Shown here piece after piece: positions 22,801 to 35,000 of a DNA stretch of 64,000 nt. Position 1 is the stretch's first letter. Every line of letters starts with the position of its first letter. Position numbers and translations under genes: made by a program. The stretch spans positions 1-64,000 of the forward strand of contig CAJNDS010000549.1 in the NCBI GenBank assembly GCA_905221605.1. Direction: 5' to 3'. A model generated the notes under the pieces. That model saw only the letters and a list, made by a program, of their open reading frames with translations. It did no database searches and was not told where the DNA came from. The stretch comes from Symbiodinium natans. Taxonomy: Eukaryota; Sar; Dinophyceae; Suessiales; Symbiodiniaceae.

Positions 22801-25398
22801 AAACCTTGGACACAGTCCCCGCGGCCTGACCATAGCCAGCCCAATGGTCGGGTCCTAAACCCTAAACCCCAAACCCCAAACCCCAAACCCCAAACCCCAA
22901 ACCCCAAACCCTAAACCCCAAACCCTAAACCCTAAACCCTAGACCTGAACCAAACTCGCATCTTGGAGCCGAGCTCGGATGCATTGCGAAGGACCGCTGC
23001 GCGAAGATCATGGCTTCTGCGTCAGAGTTTAGGGTTTAGGGTTTCGGGTTTAGGGATTCGGGTTTAGGGTTTAGGGTTGAGGGCTTAGGGTTTAGGGTTT
23101 AGGGTTGACGGGGCGTTTTCTGAAACCCTACTTTTCACATCGTGGTATCCTTAGTTGCTTTGTTTTAAGGGGTGGGAAGGGGAGGGGAGGATTTAGGGCA
23201 ATGGAAGGACGTCTAGTTTCTGTGATGCTGTTGGAATGCGAGCCATGAAGTTCCCAACCCCTAAACCCTAAACCCTAAACCCTAAACCCTAAACCCTAAA
23301 CCCTAAACCCTAATCTCGCTCCACAGCACCCCTTTCGGCCCCAACGAAAAACCAAGAAACAGCTTCGGAGTTGGTGGGGTGCCTCCTGCGGATGCTTCCC
23401 TGAAGCACAAAGACAATGTACATAAACCACAAGTGTCCAGGGCCTAGGTTTTTAGGTTTAGGGTTTGGGGTTCAGGGTTTAGGATAGATTTAAGGTTACA
23501 TAAACCATAAGTGAAGCGTCCAGGGCCTAGGTTTTTAGGGTTTAGGGTTTAGGGTTTAGGGTTTAGGGTTTAGGGTTTAGGGTTTAGGGTTTAGGGTTTA
23601 GGGTTTAGGGTTCGTGGAGTTTATTTGCGGCTCCTTTGGTGTTGATCTCAAGGATGGAAGAAACGGGCTGCGATGATCCTCTTAGGGTTCGGGATTGGGG
23701 GGGGTTAGGGTTTAGGGTTTAGGGTTTAGGGTTTAGGGTTCAGGGTTCAGGGTTCAGGGTTCAGGGTTCAGGGTTCAGGGTTCAGGGTTCAGGGTTTCGC
23801 GTTTGGGGTTTAGGGTTTAGGGTTTAGGGACCCCAAACCCTAACTCCTAACTCCTAAGCCAGTTAGGACGTCGAACCCCTGAGCCCTCCGCGGAAGCAAC
23901 AACGACACGGCTCCCTAAGCCCTAAGCCCTAGACCCTAGACCCCAAACCCTGAACCCTAAACCCTAAACCCTACACCCTAAACCCTAAACCCCACTCCCG
24001 CAGGACTGAGAGTTTTGGAATGCTGCAACAGTGAGCGTTTGCGAGCCACGAGGCGAACCTCGGGGCCAGGGTTGGGGTTCAGGGTTTCAGGGCTTTGGGA
24101 ATTTGCGGTTTTGGGTTTTTGGATTTTGGGGGTTTGGGATTTTAAGGTTTTGGAGTTTCAGGGCCTATGATTTGGAGCGGTGTAGATGGTTTGGTTCACA
24201 TTTTCTTGGCGCGCGGGGTTGGGCTCATAGCCGGATTGAGTGATGGCTTTAGGACAGTTACACTCGAAGCTTAAGCTTCTACACCCTAAACTCGCAACCC
24301 TGAACTCCCAAACCCTAAACTTAAACCCTAAACCCTGAACCGTAAACTCCCGAACCCTAAGCCCTCTACCCCAAACTGCTTCGGGCTTAGGGTGGACCTC
24401 TTTTGGATGCCGCTGTTAAAGGTGGAGATGGGTTGAGGGCTTCTACTAGTACTCCCGCTTTGGGCGGTTCAGGGTTCAAGGTTCACGGTTCAGGGTTTAG
24501 GGTATAGGGTTTAGGGTTCAGGGTTTAGGGTTTAGGGTTTAGGGTTTAGGGTTCAGGGTTTAGGGTATAGGGTTTAGGGTTCAGGGTTTAGGGTTTAGGG
24601 TTTAGGGTTTAGGGTTCAGGGTTCAGGGTTTAGGGTTTAGGGTTCAGGGTTCAGGGTTTAGGGTTTCGGGTACCAGCATGCCAGTATCGCAGATTCCTCT
24701 GCGTCCTGAGGTTGTGTCGGAACCTGGGGGCTTCGGGTGGTTCTTTGATTGTGGCGAAGACTCTTGGAAGGGGTTCGTATCAGTGGCAGTGTGTCTGTGG
24801 CATAGCTTCAATAAGGTATGCAACCTTCTGTACACTCGCGAGGCACCGTGAGCCCAGCCCACAAAGCCTTGAGCTAAGCATCTCCCACTCTGGCCCCAAC
24901 CGGGAAGCTGCGTCATTCCCCTTGAGGCTCCAGTCCAGACATTCGGGCTTAGGGTTTTGGGTTTCGGATTTAGGGTTTAGGGTTTAGGGTTTAGGATTTA
25001 GGGTTTAGGGTTTTGGGTTTAGGGTTTAGGGTTTGGCATGGCTAGTTGCATGTGCAAGTAGCTCTTCCCAGGACAACACTGTCAAGGAGCGAGTAGGCCC
25101 AGGCAGAAGTCTGCTTGAAGAGCTCTCCAAGCCTTTCGATCCCGGGATGCCATGTGGCCGGAGAGCTTGAAGTCACTAAATTTGCGGGTCACCTTTGCGG
25201 AAAACGGAGCCTTACAATATGGGGGTTCACGAAAATATGGGGCCCCTAATATGCACCCCCCAAATAGTGGGATTCCCTTAAAAATAAGGACCCCCATAAG
25301 GCACCCCGAATTGTCGGAAAACCCCAAAGAAATGGGTACCAAAGGGACCCGGAATTGAGAGAAACCCCTACGTGATAGGAAGAGTCCATCCTCGCGTC
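19880..25398. other. stretch between the two recognised genes
   Basis: Contains many short heptamer arrays of both orientations (for example 21010-21110, 23537-23612, a TTCAGGG-rich block 23706-23800, and mixed units 24480-24668), separated by 50-450 bp of unique sequence. Coding-like segments preceded by AG|G occur near 20856 (VYCPFSERHRGT), 21831 (see separate entry) and 24004 (LRVLECCNSERLRATRR). I could not join these into a known protein. Whether the C-terminal end of the lactonase extends into this stretch is unknown. Confidence 0.5.
21831..21891 (+). CDS. possible first exon of an unidentified gene
   Basis: ATG at 21831 opens MGSCDHANVVKIPGFLSDDD, followed by a GC that could be a donor. 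The 'vvkIPGFLSddd' pattern is reminiscent of the N-terminal part of 2-oxoglutarate/Fe(II) prolyl hydroxylase-like proteins, but no later catalytic motif (HxD…H) was found downstream. Other frames are also open here, so this is a weak call. Confidence 0.3.
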
Positions 25399-28300
25399 AT
25401 GGCTGCGGACAGCGAGAAGGAGCGACAGGAAGTGGGACAAAGAGATGGGGTTGGCCACAGTCCTCAACTTAGGGTTTGGGGTTTGGGGTTTAGGGTTTAG
25501 GGTTTAGGGTTTAGGGTTTAGGGCTTAGGGTTTAGGGCTTAGGGTTTAGGGCTTAGGGCTTAGGGTTCCAAGGCCTACACCTGTAGAAGTGCCCCAAGGC
25601 CCTAAACCCTAAAACCCTAAACTTGGCACGTTCGGCCTTGTACTAACAGTCCTTAATCGGGATGATAGTACCCCCTATGATCATCCCAACTTTTAAAGCC
25701 GAAGCCCCCGACGAAGACCCCGATAAGGGTACAAGAGAAGCAGCTGAAGAGCAACCACCAACTCTGAACTGTGTCCCTGTAGGTAGGGGCCTTCCAGTGC
25801 CTGGGCCTGCTCAACCCTCAGCCCCCAACCTAAGCTTGCCCAGCCAACAGTTGACCTTCATTCTTGTCGGGCTTCCTTCTCTTGTAGAAATCATAGCGCC
25901 TGACCCTTTGATTCCTAGGCGACTGGAGAACTAAGAAAACCGTCCGGTCAGGATAAGTTCGACTACCTGTTCAAGTTCATCATCATAGGCTGGATGGATC
26001 GGGCTTGTTGCTGGGAGGCTTTAGAGTTAAGGCTGGGCAAATTACAGCGACCAGCGACCCCAGGTTCGCGAAATAGCGATAAATTGGCGAGGTACGCGGT
26101 GTGAATTAGGGCTGGGGTGGCGGAGGGGGGGCCTGGTGGGGCGAGTCACCCTAGAGACAAGAAGATGTATCAGTACATCTTTCTCGGGCTTTCAACTTGG
26201 GAAAGCAGACTGACTATAGCTTGCTTCGAGGACATATTGCGACTATGGTATGCCACGAAAAATCAGCTTGAAGACTGCCCAAGCATGGAACTTGTGCAAG
26301 AGCACCTGGCCCGTTTGCGGTCCCGTCTTACAAGCTACACAGACAAGTCCTCATCGTTAGCAGCCGCTTTGGTTGGAGATGCTGCGCTTGAAGGCGGATA
26401 CGAGGCTGAGAAAGTTTGCCGCTTGTGGCGTTCGCAGCAGGGCCAGGAAGTCAAGGTCCACTACACCGCCAAAGACGACACTGAGCACGAATACTACTTG
26501 CAGTTCGAGAATAAACCCTAAACCCTAAACCCTAAGCCCTAAGCCCTAAACCCTAAACCCTAAATGCCTTGTAGTGCCTCGAGCGATTGGAGGAAAGTTT
26601 AGGGTTTTGGGTCAAGGGTTTATTGGGCTTTAGGGTGTAGGGTTTAGGGTTTAGGGTCTAGGGTTTCGGGTTTGTCAAGATAGTCCCTTGCCTTCTTTCA
26701 AGGGCTCTGAAGTATGGGCCCTTGAGTTTCATAGGGTTGATGAGGGGCACGGGGTGGGGGTGGGGGAAGGGGGGGCCCAACGAAGGGCCAATATTGAGGG
26801 GACATGTAACCACCCGAAGATTTAGTGCAGCTCAGCGGGTACTTTAATGGGCCAGGGCCTTACTACTTGCTACTTACTACTTACTACTTACTACTTACTA
26901 CTTACTACTTACTACTTGCTACTTACTACTTACTACTTGCTAATTGCCTATTGCTACTTGCTACTTCTAAAGCCAACCGCCCCCCAATTGGGGTAGTTTA
27001 GGCTCCGCCTGCTGACGCAGGTGATGCCGGAGCGGGGAAGTCGTCCCCTTGGTGGGCCAGGATGAGAAGTGAGAAGGGCCGAAATGGTTTGTCGGGTTTA
27101 GGGTTTAGGGTTTAGGGTTTAGGGTTTAGGGTTTAGAGCAACAGTTTTTTAAGGCAAGGCCCCTACCATGCAGCAGCCGGGCCGCTTATCAGCAACACCT
27201 CAAAAAGAGCTTCACATTCGTACGGGCGGGGCATGGTACCCTGGGTACCCCCGAAATTTCGGAACCCCCCCCCGCCCCCCCAAGTTTATGTAAAGCATTG
27301 GGCTTCCGCACCCGTCCAAACTCTGTATGTGCAGGCGAAGGTCAACAATATTGAGACTACCCCCTGATTCTTAGTAGGGAATGAGGGAGTATATAGGGCC
27401 CTCATTTCCTCATTCCCAACTAAGAACCAGCCAGATTAGGGCTTAGGGCCTCGGGTCTTAGACCCTAAACCCTAGACCCTAAACCGGCCTAAACCCCAAA
27501 CCCTAAACCCTAAACCCTAAACCCCAAACCCTAGGGTCTTAGGGTTCCGGGCTTACCGAGGGAGAGCTTGGGGTCTCGATGTAGGGGCTTTCACTTGAGC
27601 TGGGCGGGGCAGGGTGGACCCTGTATGGGTTTAGGGTTTAGGGTTTAGGGTTTAGGGTTTAGGGTTTAGGGTTTAGGGTTTAGGGTTTAGGGTTTAGGGT
27701 TTAGGGTTTAGGGCTTAGGGTTAAATGCATCTGGGTACGTGTGAGGGGAATCCTTACTTGGGCGGACACTTGGCTCGCAAGGTCCTGCCTTCTGCACCAG
27801 TTCATTGACAACAAATGCTGCCGACTCAGTGTCTTGCGAGACCCACGGTGGGAGAATCAAGATTTTCGACGCTGGCTCCCACTTTAGGATCTTTGGGCAA
27901 CAGAGGCTAAGACCCGGAGTAGGCCCTTATTCCAGGGTTGGGGTTCCCTTGTAATCCCCTTAAACTCAAAATGGGCACCCTTTGATTCCTAAGCTACTCC
28001 TGGGTCAAGGAGGGCAGCGCTTGAGCTCCCAAAAGACCCTAAAATCCCAATCCCTAAACTCAAGCTGGGCTTGCTTTTCGGGGTTCGGGCTTCGCCGTTG
28101 AGGGTTTGGTCCTTCAACTTCAAACAGAGTGTTGGGTTTAGGGTTTAGGGTTTAGGGTTTAGGGTTTAGGGTTTAGGGTTTAGGGTTTAGGGTTTAGGGT
28201 TGTAAAAAAACAAAATCTCAAAGCCCACTTCCAAGTGAGCTTCACAAGGACTCCAGGAGCTTTTGAGGGGTCAAAAGGTTCCGCTTACGGGTGTAAGGGC

Positions 28301-28979
28301 TTCGGCTCCAATGGTGCGCTTTTATTCTAATTGCCCTAAACCCTAAACCCTAAACCCTAAACCCTAGACCCTAAACCCTAAACCCTAAACCCTAAACCCT
28401 ACAAGTGCTTAAGGGGAGTTAAATTGCCCTGGCTGCTGAGTCAAGAAGGGCTCCTCTCACACCATCGGCGTGGAGCAGCGCGCTTGGAGTCGCTTCACTG
28501 TCCCCGACTTCCGGGGTTTAGGGTTTAGGGTTTAGGCTTTAGGCTTTAGGCTTTAGGCAATAGGCTTTAGGCTTGAGGGTTTAGGGTTGCAGGGTTTAGG
28601 GTTGCAGGGTTTTAGGGTTTAGGGTTGCAGGGTTCAGGGGTTTAGGGTCTAGGGTTTGGGGTTCAGGGGTTTAGGGTTTTCGAGGTTTTAGGGGTTCTAG
28701 GATTTAGGGTTTGTCGGGCTTTTAGGGTTTTAGGGTGTTTTGGGGGTTGCAGGGTTTTGGGGTTTTAGGGGTTTTGGGGTTTATAGGGTGTTAGGGGCTT
28801 TCAGGGTTTTCGGGTTTTGGGGCTCTAGGGTTTTGGGTTTTAGGGTTTTTAGGGTTTCAGGGTTTAGGGTTCACGTGTTTGTGAATGGTTCAAATGTTGT
28901 GTTTGCGTTCATGTTCTCTTGCTCTTTAGCATGTCAGTTGCGGTGGGGTTGGGCTGGGTGGGGGCGGATGGGGCCGGGT

Positions 28980-29013
<34 letters not shown>

Positions 29014-32000
29014 GGGCTACGAGTTTCGGGGTTTAGGGCTTGGAGCTTAGGTGTTCCGGGTCTGGAGTTTGGGTTTCGGGGTTTCGGGCATATAGGTGTT
29101 CAGTTCCTGGGCGGAGGGGGTAGACCCCAAACTCCGGCAAACTGACAGTCGACACCCTAAACCCTAAACCCTAAACTAACCCTAAACCCTAAACCCTAAA
29201 CCCTAAACGGAGATATTGTTTGGAAACCCCTCCAAGAAAAAGGCGCCCAAAGCCGCAACAGTATATGCTGTATGAGAAAGCCTAGAACAAGCCGGGGTGC
29301 AGAGTCTTGTGGGACTACTTAGGGAAGCCTAATTAAGATTATTCAAGGAGGGGAAGCCAGGGGCGGGTCGTGTAGAGGTTGCAGGGAACCCCATGAGTTT
29401 GGGGTTTAGGACTTTTTGGGTCGAAGTGCCCCCCCCCCCCGAAAAAAAAAACTGAAAAGAACAAAAACCCTAAGCTCCTACGGTCTTCTGGCAGGTTTGG
29501 CTCCAAGATCATCACGGTGGGAGGCGCGCCCCTGAGCACTAAACCCCAAACCCTAAACCCTAAGGGAGGAAACTTTGATGATTTGACAAGGGGATCACAT
29601 TTCAGGCTTTGGGCCCAGTGTGGGATTTTGGGAGGGGTTAAGGGTTTAGATTTGAGGCTTGAGAGCCTCCTTTGCTAGGACAAGGAACAAAATTCATTGT
29701 AACCCTTAAACAGGTACTAGCACTTAAATGATCGATTCCTTCAGGTACATAGAAGGAGGGGCTCTCGAAACACTAAAGCCTGAAGCCTAAACCCTGAACC
29801 CTAGACCCTAAACTCTCAGCCCTAAACCCTAAACCCTAAACCCTAAACCCTAAACCCTAAACCCTAAACCCTAAACCCTAAACCCTAAACCCTAAACCCT
29901 AAACCCTAAACCCTAAACCCTAAACCCTAAACCCTAAACCCTAAACCCTAAACCCTAAACCCTAACCCCTAACCCCTAACCCCTAACCCCTAACCCCTAT
30001 AACCCTAAACCCAAGTCAAAGGACTTTTGGGGGTCTAAGGTAGCGTCCAGCGGGCAGGTCGAAACATCAAGCTCCAAATTTGGGACACCGCGGGCCAGGC
30101 CCGCACCCCATAATTGAGGGCTTATAAGGCCTTTCAGGGTTTAGGGTTTGGGGTTTAGGGTTTAGGTTTGGGGTTTAGGGTGTAGGGTGTAGGGTTTAGG
30201 GTTTGGAGTTTCGGGTTCAGGGTTTAGGGTTTAAGGGATAGGGCCGGGGTTGGCAGGCTTGCAGCACTTGGCGGTAGCTCCATAAACCGAAAGCCCGGGA
30301 GCGCCAACTTCCTTCGTGCTTCCTATAAGACCCTTCTGATGAAGGCTACGCCCTCTAACACCCTAAACCCTAAACCCTAAACCCTAAACCCTAAACCCTA
30401 AACCCTAAACACTAAACCCTAAACCCTAAACCCTAAACCCTAAACCCTAAACCCTAATGTTGATTGCACCCGACCTCGTCCAGGACCCTTTGTCGCCGAC
30501 TTGTGCAGGACATGGCCCAAAAACAGGCCAAAGCGTTGTGGCCAGAGAGCCACCATGTCATATCACGTCAGGAGGTGCATGATCAACATGTAAAGCAGAG
30601 ATCATTCGCACTATCCAACAAAGCATGTGCAGAGCACAAGCAGACGATCGCAGAGACATGTTGTTCGCCGCTTTGAATGTGAAAAAGAGTCCGAAATTCG
30701 ACACCATGGCCGCCTCGCAATCTGCTGACACCCCATTCCAACCTGCTGCTCGTCAGCAGGTTATGAGCCCAAGCCTGCGGCTCCCCGGAGAAGATCGACA
30801 AGGACCTCAGTATGGTCGAATACACGAGCAGAGGTTGGATGGTGGTGCACCAATAGTCAATGGTTATGGTTCAGTGCCAGTGACATCTGCAGGGCATGGC
30901 GTGCTGGATTCATCAGTGCATGTGAGTTCAGGGGCTGTACCCATGGAGCAATCAGTGCATGCGGGTTTGTCAGTGCCTGTGAGTCTAGGGGCTGTACCCG
31001 TGGAGCAATCAGTGCCTGTGGATGCATCAGCGCCTGTGAGTCACTCAGTGCCTGCGAATACATCAGTGCCTGAGAACATGTCAGTGCCTGCGAATGCATC
31101 AGTGCTTGCGAATTCTGGGCCTGGCGTAGCCCCTGGATATGGTGCAAGCATGGATGCTGGGACTGAGTCAACCATTGGATATAGAGGTGGGCCGGGTTTT
31201 CCACAGGGTTCGAGTTCTGGTGGTGGAGCAGCTGATAACATCATGAGAATGGAACAGCATGTAGCTACTGGAGCTGGCCCTATGGTGGATATGGAGGGAC
31301 AATGGCATCTTTATCCCTCACCACTGCAGTCTCCTGTGTCTGAGCAGGAGAATCGTCAGACAGTGGAAAGTACACGAGCTGGCCGAGCAGCTCATTGGTT
31401 TGCCCGACTTGGAGACTTCTTCCAGCAGCGGAGGGTGGAAGTTCACACTGCATGGAGTCCGGGAAGACAAATTGCAGAGAATCCGTGGCTGAGACCACGA
31501 ACGGCGCTGCAAAGTGGTGGATGGGTTGGAGAGACCGCTCGCAGCCCCGATCGACCCGTGACGCCACCTTCGAGTGGCTCTGGAGGTGTTCCTCAGGAGT
31601 TGGTGCAAGCGGAGGTATCTCGGCAACTGGAAGTCGCGATGGGCGACATGTATGGTGGTGTGATGGAACGCATTGCTGAGGAGAGAAAAAAGGCCGAGGA
31701 GGCAATGCTGGAGTCGCAACGACTGCGGGATCAACTCCGAGAAGTGGAGGCGATGGTGGCGGAAAAGGAAGGGGAGGCTCAACGAGCAGTTCCACGAGGT
31801 CAATCTGCACCTGATCCGTCGTCGTTACCAAGAGTGACCGTCCCTCCTTGCTCCTCGCACTGAAATGGAGGTTGGAACTAGTGGTCCAGGCATAGCAACC
31901 GGAGCGCCGGCGGGAGGTCCATATATAGATTTTGGATTGGCTCAGCCAGCAGTTCCACGAGGTCAATCTGCACCTGATCCGTCGTCGTTACCTGGTCCCA

Positions 32001-35000
32001 GCGTTAGAGCTGGGTGTACAGAGCAACCGAGGTCGGCATCGTTGGAACCCGAGCGTGGAGCTAAGGGTTTTTTGCAGAGCCTCTTTGGAATCGGTCACCA
32101 GCCTAGAGCAGAAAGGGCTGAATCTGGTCCACGACAACATCCACCTCTACGTGCAGGAGGAGGTCAATCTTCGTCAACGCCAGGCAATGAGCAAGTCTTG
32201 ACTGCGATGGCCAGGGGTATAGAGTCGCTCCTACAACAACAGCAATCTCAAGGCGCTCGGGGTGAAAAACCCGAAACCGTGAAGCCTGGAATATCAGCTC
32301 TACCTGACCTACCACCATACACACCAAGCACGGGAAGTATCGACTTGCTGAACTGGATCACGCACATCACACCCATCATGGAGGACCTGAGCGATAGTTC
32401 GAGCCAGTGGTGGATGACAACCTTGCAAGATGTGACTGAATGGTACAGCCGCTTCTCGGCTTCGACGCCCTTGGAGAAGATTAAGCTGAAGCCGGCAGCA
32501 ACCGCTGTAAGCAAGCCCGAATGGAGTCGAGTGGAAAGGCGCGCAACGGCGATTTGGGAGCCATTCCATCGAATGTTCGGGAGGAGGCCATTGCGATGGG
32601 CGATGTGCACACCGTGGGTTTGCTTTGCAAGTTGTTTGCCACCTACCAGCCAGGCAACAGGCAGGAGAAGAACCTGGTGCTGACAAACTTGGAGCATCCT
32701 GATGGATGCACAACTGCCTTGGAAGCGGTGGATGCCCTTCGAAAATGGGCTTTGTGGCGGCGCCGTGCTGCTGCCATAGGCATTGCTGAGCCGGATGCGT
32801 CGGTCCTGTTGCAGGGGCTGGACAAGATCACTGCTCAGGTGGTGAAGGGCGATGCCGAGCTCTCTTTCCGGGTTAGCTTGATCCGAAGCAACTTGCAGGT
32901 GGATGTGTGCCCGACTACCACATCAATAACTTCGTTCTTCCAGCACCTGCAGGCCGAGATGGAACAGCAAGCGAGGATTGGGGCAGCCCAAAGGAACCCC
33001 GAGGCCACCAACCCTAAGCTTCGAGCCATGACGACTTCGGAGGCTACATCCTCGAATGCACCGTACAATCAGCCCACTCCCAAGAACACCTTGTGCAAGT
33101 TCTTCACTGGAGAAAAGGGGTGTCGGAGGGGAAACACATGCAAGTTCCCTCACACGTGGTCAGCCTTGGAGAAGTCCGAAAGATCAAGGAGGTGTTTGGC
33201 ATGTGGAGCTATTGGTCACAAGGTGAAAGATTGCAAGGCTCCTGGAGGCGGTGCGTTCAAGGGTGGAAAGAAGGGGGAAGGGAAAGGGGACAATCGAGAT
33301 GATTCCTCTTCGACTACATCTTCGCCTACCAGAAGGGTGGACTTCAAGGAGGTTCCAGAGGTTGTGATGAAGATGATGAAAGTGCTTCGGGAGGTGGCGG
33401 ATTCCCCGTACTTGAGGCCTTTGATGGCGGCGGTGATGGGAACGAAGGTAGGTGGCGGCAATGAGTCACCTCGGTCAAAGATGGCGCTTATGGATTCGGG
33501 TGCCACCCATGCACTACGTCCTCCTCGTGATGACAATGAATGGCATCGATCGGAAAATGTCAATGTCCTCCTGGCGGGCGACTCTGCTACAATGATGAAG
33601 CAGAACTCCAGCGGGACACTTCTGTGCAAAGAGGAGGTGTCGCAGATGATCGTGCCATTGGGAAAGGTGATCGACACCTTGGGTTATCGTCTCCACTGGA
33701 CGCCGGAAAGGTGTGAGCTTCATGGTGAAGAAGGTGACGTCCTACCTCTTCGAGTACGCAATGGATGCCCTGAATTGGAGGAGACCACAGCCCAGGCCCT
33801 GATTGATTTGCTGGAACAGAAAAATCTGCCCGGTCTTGAGCAGGCCACTCTGGAGTCAATGCGGGTGCTTCAGAGCGCTGAGGGCACCTGGTGGTCCTAC
33901 TTGCTGGATTATGTTACCAGTGCGGAGGTTACTGTCGGAAGGGAGGCGGTGCTTCGTGCCTCGTTCCTGAAACACAAGGACTTCTTGATGGAGGAGATGA
34001 TCTTGCGACAGCCCAAAGAGGGGATCTGGGAGCTCATGAAGAAGCTGAAGCTCAATAGGAGGTCGAGGAAAAGACTTATGAGAGCGGCTACTTGGGTCAT
34101 TCGATGGGATCCACCGGGATACGAAAGGCGAGCTGATGGTTTGCTGCAGTTGGGGCGGTTGACTGACACCGTCTATGTGAACTTGGGTGCTTGGTTCCAA
34201 CATAGCGACTTTCGAGAGGCATGGGAGGTGCTGCTATGGGGCGCTATGCAAGGTCGTGTTGGAGCGGTCTTGTCAAAGGACCTGGCAGCCACGCCTACGG
34301 AGTTCGAGGCTTATGAGCGTCATCGCAGCCAAGTCCATCTGCTCCATGCCTTGTCGACAGCAAGGCACTACTTCAAGGGAAGCATGGTCCCGAAGTTCCT
34401 GGTGGAGAGGAGGAGATTTACCACAGCGGAGAAGCCCGGCATCATGTGGATTGATGATGGATGTGCAAAGGCATATCTGGATGAAGTGGGCATCCTGGAT
34501 CCTATGGTCCAAGAAGATCAGAGTGTGGAAATCGTCGCCGGGATCATGGGCATCGTTCGTGGTGATGGTACTGGGCGTCTGAGGCTTGCCATGCTTTCGA
34601 CAGATGCAGCCTGGCGGTTGCATGTTATGAGGAACCACCAGCCCTTTAGGAGGGATTGTGCTGTATGCGTGAGAAACGCAGCGACTGGCCGGAGGCACAA
34701 ATCCACCCTACATCCCTCAGGATATGTCTTGAGCGTGGATGTTGCTGGGCCGTTGAAAGGGCATGGCAGATCACCAGATGGAAAGTTCTTCAAATACTTT
34801 GTGGTTGGGGCGTTCCGAATTCCGAAAGAAGATGGACCTGTGCATGAAGCAGTACGAGGTCACCCAATCCCTCCGGACCTTGAAGACGAGGAGGAGCTCT
34901 CGGAGGATGAAGTGGAGGAAGCGCCGGAAGAGGAGGAGTCAGAAATGCCTACACCGGAACAGGTTCGAAAGGACCAGGAGGAGTGGAAGAAGCTCAAGGC

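Noticed and set aside
31280-31966. 228-codon minus-strand ORF in element 1 and similar antisense frames in both elements
   Set aside because: They are shadows of gag and pol frames on the + strand, with no domain motifs.
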